From SMWD01 sp051008895 (GTDB lineage Bacteria > Pseudomonadota > Gammaproteobacteria > Steroidobacterales > GCA-2729495): 42,977 nt of DNA. Positions 32,228 to 40,198 of this stretch are shown piece by piece (positions within the stretch are counted from its first letter, which is position 1; each line of letters begins with the position of its first letter). The notes under the pieces are model-generated. The model was not told where the DNA came from. It did no database searches and was given only the letters and a program-made list of their open reading frames with translations. The DNA lies in contig JBPCXI010000060.1 of NCBI GenBank assembly GCA_051008895.1, positions 1 through 42,977 of the forward strand, written 5' to 3'. A program made the translations under genes and the position numbers.

Positions 32228-33430
32228 ATGGCGAATTTCAACTACAAGGCGATGAACGAGGAAGGCAAGCTCGTGCGCGGCGAGCTGATTGCGACCAACG
32301 AATGGGACCTCGATGTGCGTCTCAACCAGCTCGGGCTCGAGCTGGTGACATGCAAACCCAATCACCAGGCATCGCTCTTCGGCGCGCGTAAGACGAATCG
32401 CAAGGAGCTGATCAATTTCTGCTTCCACCTCGAACAGTCCCATCGCGCCGGACTGCCAATACTCGAGTCGCTGCGCGACCTGCGCGACAGCACGGAAGAC
32501 GCACACTTTCGCGGCGTGCTCGCCACACTGACCACCGCGATCGAGGGCGGCAGCCAGCTGTCCGGCGCGATGAGCGAATTCCCGCGCACATTCGATGACG
32601 TATTCGTCGCGCTGATCGAGGCGGGCGAGGCGTCGGGCGAACTCGACGAGGTTCTGCGCCACATGGTCGAAACTCTGAAGTGGCAAGACGAACTTTCGGC
32701 GCAAACGAAAAAGCTGCTGATGTACCCGGCATTCGTCGGCACCGTCGTGTTCGCCGTCATGGCTTTTCTGATGATCTACGTCGTGCCGCAGATGATGGAC
32801 TTTCTGCAGACCATGGAAAAGGAGATGCCCTTCTACACGGTCATGCTGATCGCAACGTCAGGATTCGTCGCCAACTATTGGTATGTCGCGCTCGGCGCAC
32901 CGATTGCCGGGGCGATCGCGTTCGCCGTATTGCTGCGCACGAATTCCAGGTTTGCCTGGTGGGTCGATTTCATCAAGCTGCGCATCTGGATCATCGGCGA
33001 CATTGCGCACAAGATCATCATGAGTCGGTTCGCGACCTACTTCACGATCATGTATGCATCGGGCATCAGCGTCCTCAATTCGCTCGATGCCGCACGCAAG
33101 CTCGCGGGCAATCGCGTGATCGGCGACGCCATCGGCAAGGTCGCGACCAAGGTCAGCGAAGGCAACAGCCTCAGCGAGAGCGTCGAACGCAGTGGCCTGT
33201 TCCCGCAACTCGTCGTTCGCATGATCAAAATGGGCGAGGAAACCGGACAGCTCGACAAATCCCTGCTGAACGTCACGTACTTCTATAACCGTGAAGTCGC
33301 AGAGGCAATCGATCGCATGCAGCGCATGATCGAACCGGCGATGACGATCATTCTCGGCCTGCTGCTCGGCTGGGTAATGATGTCGGTACTGAGCCCGATC
33401 TACGACACGATTGCCGAGATGGGACTGTAG
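32228..33430 (+). CDS. mshG: Pilus inner-membrane platform protein (GspF/PilC family)
   Basis: This 400-residue protein has two GspF cytoplasmic domains (FCFHLEQSHRAGLPILESL... and FATYFTIMYASGISVLNSL...), each followed by membrane helices (VGTVVFAVMAFLMIYVVPQM; a second near 205-235; a third at the C-terminus, MTIILGLLLGWVMMSVLSP). It transmits ATPase motion to the growing pilus. The ATG at 32228 is 13 bases past mshE. Confidence 0.93.
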   Translation: MANFNYKAMNEEGKLVRGELIATNEWDLDVRLNQLGLELVTCKPNHQASLFGARKTNRKELINFCFHLEQSHRAGLPILESLRDLRDSTEDAHFRGVLATLTTAIEGGSQLSGAMSEFPRTFDDVFVALIEAGEASGELDEVLRHMVETLKWQDELSAQTKKLLMYPAFVGTVVFAVMAFLMIYVVPQMMDFLQTMEKEMPFYTVMLIATSGFVANYWYVALGAPIAGAIAFAVLLRTNSRFAWWVDFIKLRIWIIGDIAHKIIMSRFATYFTIMYASGISVLNSLDAARKLAGNRVIGDAIGKVATKVSEGNSLSESVERSGLFPQLVVRMIKMGEETGQLDKSLLNVTYFYNREVAEAIDRMQRMIEPAMTIILGLLLGWVMMSVLSPIYDTIAEMGL

Positions 33431-33432
33431 CG

Positions 33433-34983
33433 ATGCGTGTCGAAAGAGTCTTGCACGTATCCGATGCATGCGTTACCGCCTACGTCTGGTGCGGCGGCAC
33501 GTTCGAGCCGGAGATGTCGTTCGCGCAGAGCGACGACGGGCATGATGAATTCCGCGCTTACGTGCAGCGCGAACCCGACAAGGTCAGTGCCGTCCTGGCG
33601 GCGGTGGCCGAAGAAGAACATCGGCTCGAGTCGATGCCGCACGTGCGCCGCGGCGACAAACGAGCGATGGCGGAAAGAAAACTGGCACGAGCTTACCGGC
33701 GCACCAATTTCCGGGCGTGGACGCCGCAGGGCACTGATCCGCGCCAGCAAAAGCACGATCGCATATTGCTCAGCGCGCTGACACGCCCCACGTTGATCAG
33801 CCCGTGGCTCGAGATTCTCGACGAATGCCATGTGCCGGTCACCGGTCTGTATTCGACGACCGGTGTCAGCCGGCAGTTGCTCTCCGTTCTCGGGCTCGGC
33901 GGAGGCCGAACACTCCTCGCAACGCTCTATTGCGACGGGCGGCTGCGCCACTCGTTGTTCGATGACAAATGGTTGCGCGGCGCGCGGCTGCTGCCGCGTC
34001 CGCAGACCCCGGGTGAAGGCGGAGCGGAGGCTATCGCGCGCCGGCTGGAAGAGAGCCTGCGCTACTTCGACCCGTCATACATCCCGCGGCCGGGTGCGGA
34101 AATCGATGCCGTCATCATAGCGGACAAGACGATTACGGACGCGATCGGCGACGATCTGCCGCGCTCCGATTACTTCATCTGCCATACCTACAGCGTTCAG
34201 AGCATGGCGGAAAAGATCGGCCTGCCGCTGCGCGATGGCAAGAACCTGCTGGAACGCATTTTTGCTCATCTCGTGCGCGACGGCGACATCGCGCACGACT
34301 ATTCGACGAGCCGTATCCGGCGCTACTACAACATGACGCGGCTGCAGACACTTGGCCGGGTCGCATCACTCGCGCTGACGCTCGGAGCGCTCGTGCTGAG
34401 CGGTTTCAACGCCGTCAGTATCGCGGACGAATTCACGGTCGATGACGCGCAGTTGAATGCGATCGATCAGCTGCAAGCGGCGACCCGCAATGATCGGGAA
34501 ACGCTGCAAGACTTGCCGGTCGAAGTCGAAGCACTCGAGCGCAGCATCGAGACGTTCGACTCGCTGGCCGATCACGCGACAGACCCGCAACTCATCATGC
34601 AACTCGTCGGCCGCTTGCTGAATCGGCACCCGTCGGTGCGCATCGACGAGTTCAACTGGACGACGGAAAGAATGGATACGTCGATCCAGGCGGAAGACGG
34701 CACACCTGCCGACGCGACCCGGATCTCCGTGACGCTCGGCGGCTATGTCGATACGCAGGACGACGACATCGTCAACGCGTACAACGGCTTCGAAGATTTC
34801 GTCGCGACACTGCGCAGTCGCCCGGAGATCGTCGACGTCACGCCATTGAGAACGCCGCTCGATACGCGGCCGCAGGCCCAGCTCAACGGTGAGTTCGGGC
34901 GCGGGCAGCGCCCGCCGCCCTCCCTGTTCGAAGTGCAAATGGCGGTCTTGCGACAGCCGGCACTGGCGGAGGCGGCCCGATGA
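33433..34983 (+). CDS. MshI-like PilM/PilN fusion assembly protein
   Basis: This 516-residue protein has an N-terminal actin-like half (about 1-290) with a PilM/GspL-cytoplasmic layout. One membrane helix (about 306-325, SLALTLGALVLSGFNAVS), a short coiled coil and a PilN-like ferredoxin-fold region (430-490) follow. This two-in-one design is that of MshI/GspL. It starts two bases after mshG and overlaps the next gene by ATGA. It lacks obvious ATP motifs and is assigned by layout and position more than by sequence. Confidence 0.75.
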   Translation: MRVERVLHVSDACVTAYVWCGGTFEPEMSFAQSDDGHDEFRAYVQREPDKVSAVLAAVAEEEHRLESMPHVRRGDKRAMAERKLARAYRRTNFRAWTPQGTDPRQQKHDRILLSALTRPTLISPWLEILDECHVPVTGLYSTTGVSRQLLSVLGLGGGRTLLATLYCDGRLRHSLFDDKWLRGARLLPRPQTPGEGGAEAIARRLEESLRYFDPSYIPRPGAEIDAVIIADKTITDAIGDDLPRSDYFICHTYSVQSMAEKIGLPLRDGKNLLERIFAHLVRDGDIAHDYSTSRIRRYYNMTRLQTLGRVASLALTLGALVLSGFNAVSIADEFTVDDAQLNAIDQLQAATRNDRETLQDLPVEVEALERSIETFDSLADHATDPQLIMQLVGRLLNRHPSVRIDEFNWTTERMDTSIQAEDGTPADATRISVTLGGYVDTQDDDIVNAYNGFEDFVATLRSRPEIVDVTPLRTPLDTRPQAQLNGEFGRGQRPPPSLFEVQMAVLRQPALAEAAR

Positions 34984-35579
34984 AATCAGACGACATCGAC
35001 TGGCAATTCATGCGCGCGGGACTCCAACTGCCGCTGATCGGCCTGCTGATCAGCGTCGTCGTGTTCGCGGCGAGCAATTTCATCCGCGCGGAGGCCGAGC
35101 AAGCGCGCCAGTCCAGCTACGAAACGATGTCGCAGCTGGAATTCGAGAGCGCCGAATTGAAAAGGCGTCGCGAGACTGTCGATAGCTATCGACAGGCGTA
35201 CCGACAGTTGCAGGCCGCCGGTTTTATCGCCGACGAGAACCGCCTCGAGTGGGTGAACGCGTTGCGCAGCGGCGCCGATCAACTCGGCCTGCCGTACCTC
35301 CGCTATTCCATCCAGGCGCAGCGCCGCTTCGACGACACGTTCCCCGACGACGACGCGCTGACGAACGTCCTCGGCAGCCGCATGGAACTGCAGCTCGGCC
35401 TGATTCACGAACTCGACCTGCTGCGCCTGATCGACCGCCTCGCCGCGGCGCCCGGCGTGTTCGTCGTCACCGGCTGTGCTCTGCGCTGGGTCGGACAGGC
35501 GGCAATGCCACTGGCATCGTCGCCGAATCTCTCCGCCGAATGCGAACTGGAATGGCTGACGATTCCGGGGCAGATGTAA
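34980..35579 (+). CDS. MshJ/PilO-like assembly protein
   Basis: This 199-residue bitopic protein has one membrane helix near the N-terminus (LPLIGLLISVVVFAASNFI), a coiled coil (residues 40-80) and a C-terminal ferredoxin-like region, as in PilO/GspM/MshJ. It should pair with the preceding PilMN-like protein. The assignment rests on topology and position. It overlaps the previous gene by four bases. Confidence 0.7.
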   Translation: MKSDDIDWQFMRAGLQLPLIGLLISVVVFAASNFIRAEAEQARQSSYETMSQLEFESAELKRRRETVDSYRQAYRQLQAAGFIADENRLEWVNALRSGADQLGLPYLRYSIQAQRRFDDTFPDDDALTNVLGSRMELQLGLIHELDLLRLIDRLAAAPGVFVVTGCALRWVGQAAMPLASSPNLSAECELEWLTIPGQM

Positions 35580-35584
35580 ACGCG

Positions 35585-36100
35585 ATGAAATTAATCACAC
35601 GCACCAATCCTTCTCCCGTCCGGATCGCACTGCTTTGTTTCGCACTGCTTTGTTTCGCACTGGCGTCGCCGCACGTCGCGGCAGCCGACCGCTATGATAT
35701 CGGCCGGCTGTTCATGACGCCCGCGCAACGCGCCGAACTCGATGCGCAACGGCAACGCTCACCGGGGGCTGACATTACCGTCGCCACACCGCGGCCAGAT
35801 GCGGTGGCGCTGCGGGATGATATCCGTCTGAACGGCATCGTTCGGCGCAGTTCGGGACCCGCGACGATCTGGGTCAACGGCCGCGCGCTCGACCAGGAGT
35901 CGGCTGATCTCGCCGGCATCGACGTGCGCCACGGCCTGGATGCCGGCAACCGCGTTACGTTGTCGCTCGACAACGGCCGCGCGCTGGCGCTGAAGCCCGG
36001 CCAGTCCTGGCTCAGCGATACCGACCAGATCGTCGATTGCACGAGTTGCGCGCCGCGGCCGGATCCCGAACCAAACGCAGGCGCAGCGGAGTCCGACTGA
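35585..36100 (+). CDS. MshK/PilP-like periplasmic assembly protein
   Basis: This 171-residue protein has a signal peptide containing a tandem LLCFA-LLCFA repeat and then a short periplasmic domain with the pattern LNGIVRRSSGPATIWVNGRA and a later LALKPGQ. This is the beta-rich HR-domain style of PilP/GspC/MshK pilotin-adaptor proteins. The ATG at 35585 lies 5 bases after the previous stop; longer open frames upstream overlap the MshJ-like gene and are rejected. Confidence 0.7.
   Translation: MKLITRTNPSPVRIALLCFALLCFALASPHVAAADRYDIGRLFMTPAQRAELDAQRQRSPGADITVATPRPDAVALRDDIRLNGIVRRSSGPATIWVNGRALDQESADLAGIDVRHGLDAGNRVTLSLDNGRALALKPGQSWLSDTDQIVDCTSCAPRPDPEPNAGAAESD
35630..35659 (+). repeat. 15-base tandem duplication in a signal peptide
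   Basis: The unit CTGCTTTGTTTCGCA occurs twice in a row without mismatch and encodes LLCFA twice within the signal peptide of the MshK-like gene. It is a recent in-frame slippage product that lengthens the hydrophobic core. Confidence 0.9.
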
Positions 36101-36111
36101 AGGGCACAGCG

Positions 36112-37557
36112 ATGCGTACCGCCGGCCGACAGAATCCTGTGCCCGCAATCGCGGCGCGACAGCGCGGCGCGGCGCTGCTCGTCGCGCTGCTCGTGCTCAT
36201 ACTCGCGGCCGCCGCGATGTTCAGTCGTGACGTCGCACGCCGCGTCGGCAAAGCCAGCCACGACGACGAGGTGGCGGCGGCGATGCAACTCGCCAAAGAC
36301 GCACTGCTCGGGTACGCGCTGACTTTCGGCGATCGCAATCCCGGCGAGTACGGCTTCCTCCCCTGCCCCGACCTGGATGCGAGCGGCGACGAAGGCGCGG
36401 CGGATGCGGCCGGATGCGGGCCGGCCGATCAGAGCGTGCTCGGACGCGTGCCATGGCGCACGCTCGGACTCGCGCCCCGGCCGGCGGATACCCGCGATTG
36501 CCTGTGGCTCGCCGTGTCCGGCGGCTACAAGAACGGCGCGAACAAGACCGCAATGCTCAATGCCGATACGCGCGGGCTGTTCGAGGTCTTTGCACAGGAT
36601 GCATCGACCTACCTGGCAGGCCCCGCCCCCGCCGATCGGGCGGTCGCAGTGCTGATCGCTCCGGGCGCCGTGCTCGCCGGCCAGAATCGCACGCCGGCGG
36701 CCGGCACCGCGCAGTGCGGCGGCAATTACGCTGCCAACGGCTACCTCGACGCCGTCGGCGGCATCGACAACGCGGTCGTCGCGCCCAGCCCCGACGTCAT
36801 CGACCGGTTCGCGATCGGCCCCGAGCCCGGCGCCAACGATCGAGTCCTCACGATCACGCGGCGGGAAATCGCGGACGCCTACTACGCGCGCGCGGACTTC
36901 GTGCAATCGCTGACGGATCTGGCGACGGCAGTAGCGGGATGCGTCGCGGACTACGGCCTGAAGAATCCGGGAGGCGCGACGGATCTGCGGCTGCCGTGGC
37001 CCGCGCCGGTCAACCTGACGGACTACCGTGTCGCAGCCGAATACGACGACACGCCGGTCGGCGAACTCTCGGGACGCGTGCCAGACGGCGTCAACGACTC
37101 GAACCTGCAGACGGGCAACCCCGTCGCCAACGTGTTGAGCGACTGCGATTCGATTGCGGTACCGACCTGGACGCCGACGATGGCGCTGATGTGGCAACAC
37201 TGGAAGGATCACCTCTTCTACGCGGTGGCCGACGGCTTCAAACCTGACGCAGTGCCGCCGATCGCGTGCGGGACGTGCCTGTCGGTGGACGGTACCGCAA
37301 CGCTGGCAGGCATCGTAATGCTCGCGGGACCTGCCCTGCCGGCGCCAGGTCAGGTCCGCGATGCGTCGCCGATCGACCCGGACACACGCAGCTCAATCTC
37401 GAACTACGTCGAGGGCCGCAACGCGTCCAATCATCCCAACGTGGGCGGCGGCGCAGACTACGAAACGGGAACCGCCGGGCCGACGTTCAACGACGTGCTG
37501 ATCTGCATTGATGACGATCTCAGCGTGTTTCCGTGCACCGATGCGGCAGGTCACTAA
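36112..37557 (+). CDS. Large pilin-like protein lacking Glu5 (GspK/PilX-like tip protein)
   Basis: This 481-residue protein has a prepilin-like N-terminus (RQRG/AALLVALLVLILAAAAMF) with Val at position +5, where pilins have Glu. That is the hallmark of GspK/PilX-type tip pilins. The large globular part has about ten cysteines and repeats such as FLPCPDLDASG and GRVPWRTLGL that also occur, changed, in the next gene. It probably caps or primes the pilus. The ATG at 36112 follows the previous stop by 11 bases; the longer frame from 36037 overlaps it. Confidence 0.75.
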   Translation: MRTAGRQNPVPAIAARQRGAALLVALLVLILAAAAMFSRDVARRVGKASHDDEVAAAMQLAKDALLGYALTFGDRNPGEYGFLPCPDLDASGDEGAADAAGCGPADQSVLGRVPWRTLGLAPRPADTRDCLWLAVSGGYKNGANKTAMLNADTRGLFEVFAQDASTYLAGPAPADRAVAVLIAPGAVLAGQNRTPAAGTAQCGGNYAANGYLDAVGGIDNAVVAPSPDVIDRFAIGPEPGANDRVLTITRREIADAYYARADFVQSLTDLATAVAGCVADYGLKNPGGATDLRLPWPAPVNLTDYRVAAEYDDTPVGELSGRVPDGVNDSNLQTGNPVANVLSDCDSIAVPTWTPTMALMWQHWKDHLFYAVADGFKPDAVPPIACGTCLSVDGTATLAGIVMLAGPALPAPGQVRDASPIDPDTRSSISNYVEGRNASNHPNVGGGADYETGTAGPTFNDVLICIDDDLSVFPCTDAAGH

Positions 37558-37569
37558 TGGAGCGATGCT

Positions 37570-38361
37570 ATGAACCAGTCGAAGGCCGTCAAGTTAAATC
37601 TGCACAGCAGCGGTTTCACGCTCATCGAGATGGCCATCGTGCTGATGATCGTCGGCCTCCTGCTCGGGGGCCTTTTGACGCCGCTGGCAACGCAACGCGA
37701 GCGCGCACGTTACGCCGATACTGAAGCCGCGCTGGAAGAGATTCATGATGCGCTGGTCGGCCATGCGCTGGCACACGACAGTTTGCCGTGCCCGGCCACG
37801 CCAGCGAGCAATGGCCTCGAAGCGGTCGCCGGTGGCGGCTGCACCCGGCAGCACGGATTCGTCCCGGCCGGCACGCTGGGGATCGGCGGCGCGCGCAACG
37901 CCGACCAGTTGCTCGTCGATGCCTGGGGCAACCCGTTTCGATACTCGGTCTCAAATGCCGACGTCGACGGCGACGGCAATTGGGATTTCACCGCGCCGGG
38001 CGACATGGCTGATGTCCAGATCGGCAATCTCGCGCCGGATCTCGACGTCTGCACGACTGCAGCCGGCTCCAGCGCCACCGGATGCGCCAACCCGGCGGCG
38101 ACGCTGACGGCGACGGCCCCGGTCATCGTGTTCTCGATGGGCAGCGACTGGGCCGCCACGAGCGGCGCCGATCAGAACGAGAACGTCGGCGCGACGCTCG
38201 GGGGTGGGCCGTCGGGCCGCAACTACCCGGTGCCCGCGGACCAGGTTTTCGTGCAACGCAGCCGCAGCGAGGCCGCAGGCGCCGAATTCGACGACGTCGT
38301 GACGTGGGTCTCGGAAAACAGCGTCTACAACCGGATGGTCAGCGGCGGGCGCCTGCCATGA
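37570..38361 (+). CDS. Type IV prepilin-like minor pilin
   Basis: This 263-residue protein has a classical prepilin motif G15/F16-TLIE20, so Glu5 of the mature protein is present, followed by the hydrophobic helix MAIVLMIVGLLLGGLL. The head has LPCPATPASNG, GFVPAGTLGI and DAWGNPFRYSVS blocks and shares its LPCP...G.P..TLG architecture with the preceding tip-like protein, so the two are probably paralogues. It is 12 bases from that gene. It is likely a minor pilin. Confidence 0.85.
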   Translation: MNQSKAVKLNLHSSGFTLIEMAIVLMIVGLLLGGLLTPLATQRERARYADTEAALEEIHDALVGHALAHDSLPCPATPASNGLEAVAGGGCTRQHGFVPAGTLGIGGARNADQLLVDAWGNPFRYSVSNADVDGDGNWDFTAPGDMADVQIGNLAPDLDVCTTAAGSSATGCANPAATLTATAPVIVFSMGSDWAATSGADQNENVGATLGGGPSGRNYPVPADQVFVQRSRSEAAGAEFDDVVTWVSENSVYNRMVSGGRLP

Positions 38362-38378
38362 ACGGGTCTCGCTGCGAG

Positions 38379-38394
38379 TGTGAGCTGGATCACA
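38379..38394. promoter_or_regulatory. Perfect CRP-type site upstream of the major pilin
   Basis: TGTGAGCTGGATCACA matches both CRP half-sites (TGTGA-N6-TCACA) exactly. It is 100 bases upstream of the pilin ATG at 38494, in the only sizeable gap inside the pilus operon. This suggests a separate cAMP-CRP (or related regulator) promoter for the pilin. Confidence 0.55.
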
Positions 38395-38493
38395 GTCGGA
38401 TTAACCGCTCTGCGTCCGGACGCACAAGATGTTAAAGAAAGCCGCGGAATGACCGATATTCATTGTATGGAACATGCCCAGGAGTTACCTGCA

Positions 38494-39099
38494 ATGAAAG
38501 CACACCGCCAATCCGGCTTCACGCTCGTCGAAATCGCGATAGTACTCGTGATCATCGGCCTGCTGATCGGCGGCGTTCTCAAGGGTCAGTCGATGATCAC
38601 GAACGCAAAGATTCGCAAGGTCGAATCTGACTACAAGAGCATTAGCGCGGCCATTTGGGCTTATCAGGATCGCTATGGGAATCTTCCGGGCGACGATCCG
38701 AATGCGAGTACCCGCTTCAGCGGTACCTGGGCCGCAGCCGACAACGGCAATGGCAACGGCCAGATCGCCGGCGCATGGAACAGCTCCAACAACGCGAACG
38801 AATCGCGCAAGATGTGGAAGCATCTGCGTGGCGCGGGACTCATTAAAGGCCCGGTCGACGCAACGAACGCCAGCTATGCACAGCCGACCAATTCGTTCGG
38901 CGGCATGATCGGTTACGAGCAGAACATCTACAACCTGACCGGGAACGTCGCGGTGTTCGGCAACGTGCCCGGCGACATCGCGCAGATCCTCGAGTCGCGG
39001 GGCGACGACGGCGTGACGAATGCCGGCGACATCCAGGGCCACGGCAGCCAGACGGTGTACAACCAATCCAACCTGTATAACCTGGCGCTGAACGACTAG
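38494..39099 (+). CDS. Type IV pilin, probable major subunit (MshA-like)
   Basis: This 201-residue protein has a short leader, prepilin site G8/F9-TLVE13 (Glu5 present) and the hydrophobic helix IAIVLVIIGLLIGGVL. The Gly/Asn-rich head has YQDRYGNLPGDDPNAS near its start. It is separated from the preceding pilins by a 132-base gap with its own candidate promoter and a clear AGGAG site, so it can be made in excess as a major subunit should. The MshA disulfide pair is not visible. Confidence 0.85.
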   Translation: MKAHRQSGFTLVEIAIVLVIIGLLIGGVLKGQSMITNAKIRKVESDYKSISAAIWAYQDRYGNLPGDDPNASTRFSGTWAAADNGNGNGQIAGAWNSSNNANESRKMWKHLRGAGLIKGPVDATNASYAQPTNSFGGMIGYEQNIYNLTGNVAVFGNVPGDIAQILESRGDDGVTNAGDIQGHGSQTVYNQSNLYNLALND

Positions 39100-39125
39100 G
39101 CGGGCCCGCCAGGACAGCCAGGACA

Positions 39126-39168
39126 GGGGTCAGACCCCAATTTCGTTGCGAAATTGGGGTCTGACCCC
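39126..39168. repeat. GGGGTCAGACCCC inverted repeat and likely terminator
   Basis: Two perfect 20-base arms (39126-39145 and 39149-39168) are separated by only TTG. The arm is GGGGTCAGACCCCAATTTCG, and GTTTTTG follows. This lies 27 bases after the last pilus gene, so it can act as a Rho-independent terminator. The same sequence type is known as a dispersed REP-like element in many environmental proteobacteria, which here is established knowledge from memory. Confidence 0.75.
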
Positions 39169-39203
39169 GTTTTTGCGTATGCGTTGAACTTGGTCGCGAG
39201 CTT

Positions 39204-39229
39204 CGAAATTGGGGTCGGACCCCTTTTTT
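39204..39229. repeat. Third diverged copy of the GGGGTC-GACCCC element
   Basis: CGAAATTGGGGTCGGACCCC repeats the right arm above with one change and ends in TTTTTT, making a second hairpin-plus-T-tract. Together the copies form a BIME-like cluster in the 193-base gap before the DUF1838 gene. Confidence 0.7.
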
Positions 39230-39292
39230 CGTATAAACTCTGCGGCCCGACGGAGGGCATAAGGCCGCCTGGCAGTCAAAGGACGCATAACA

Positions 39293-40174
39293 ATGACAAC
39301 CAAATTCGAGACGAAGGTCGATTTCTCTAATCCGATCTGGAATCGTGACACGTGGGCCCGCATTCAGGGCGATCTGAACCCGGACAATGAGCGCATCGGC
39401 TACTGCACCGGCGAAATTCTCGGCGTGAAGCCCGGTGAAGCCGCGAAGCCGCTATGTGGCTTCGAAACGTTCCTCGCGACACGACTGATCCCGCAAGAGG
39501 ACGGTAGCTACCGACGCCTGAACAAAGAAGTTATCTATTATACCGACCTGAATTACGATCCCGGCAGCCGCCGGATGATCGACTCATGGACGAATCCATG
39601 GACCGACGAGGAGGTTCGCGTCGTGCACGTCGCGAACGATCCGTTCAACTACACAATCAGTGAATGGCTGATACTGGCGCCCGAGGACTTCCCGAAAGAC
39701 GGTTCGGCGCCCAAGCCGCGCAAGATTCCGCTGATGTTTCCGTGGCGCCGCGTCGGCGACAAGCTAACGCTGAACACCGACATGCACCTGTGTTACCCGA
39801 ATGCGCTGCAGCCGGACAAGTGGCCGCGCGAATCCGGTGGGCGGCTTGCGCAGGTCTCCGAGATGATGCGCTACTGGGTCGACGTCGCCGACGTCGAGAA
39901 TCCTGACCTGACCGCGGTGCCCTACACCGGCACCTGGAACCGGATTACGCCGTGGCTGCCGTGGATGCTGATGGGACCGGAGGCCGGTCACTGCGTTTAT
40001 GTCGGCATCATGACCGCCGGCAGCACGGCCGACATCATCCCTCAGCACGTGCGCGACTTCACGGACGAGCGCTATCCCGGGATGTACAACTCGCCGACCG
40101 AGGACTATGGCCCGAGCATCTCCAGCCTCGAGTACTACGCGAAGAACGAAAAGCCCGCGCCGGTCAAAGACTGA
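39293..40174 (+). CDS. DUF1838 family protein, no signal peptide
   Basis: This 293-residue protein has no export signal. It matches DUF1838 by its segments YCTGEILGVKPGE, FETFLATRLIPQEDGSYRRL and ITPWLPWMLMGPEAGHCVYVG, with many aromatic residues. It is a distant paralogue of the Tat-exported protein at 22339. The reaction is unknown. It heads a run with an MFS transporter 24 bases downstream and a quinone reductase, suggesting uptake and redox conversion of an aromatic or terpenoid compound (inference). Confidence 0.8.
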   Translation: MTTKFETKVDFSNPIWNRDTWARIQGDLNPDNERIGYCTGEILGVKPGEAAKPLCGFETFLATRLIPQEDGSYRRLNKEVIYYTDLNYDPGSRRMIDSWTNPWTDEEVRVVHVANDPFNYTISEWLILAPEDFPKDGSAPKPRKIPLMFPWRRVGDKLTLNTDMHLCYPNALQPDKWPRESGGRLAQVSEMMRYWVDVADVENPDLTAVPYTGTWNRITPWLPWMLMGPEAGHCVYVGIMTAGSTADIIPQHVRDFTDERYPGMYNSPTEDYGPSISSLEYYAKNEKPAPVKD

Positions 40175-40198
40175 TCCGGCGCGTCCGCCGCGGCGGGT

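Noticed and set aside
36037..36111. Extended start for the GspK/PilX-like gene
   Set aside because: It would overlap the MshK-like gene and put a charged stretch before the prepilin-like leader; the ATG at 36112 gives a normal leader.
39126..39229. CRISPR-like repeats
   Set aside because: Only three copies, palindromic, without regular spacers; they fit REP-type elements and terminators.
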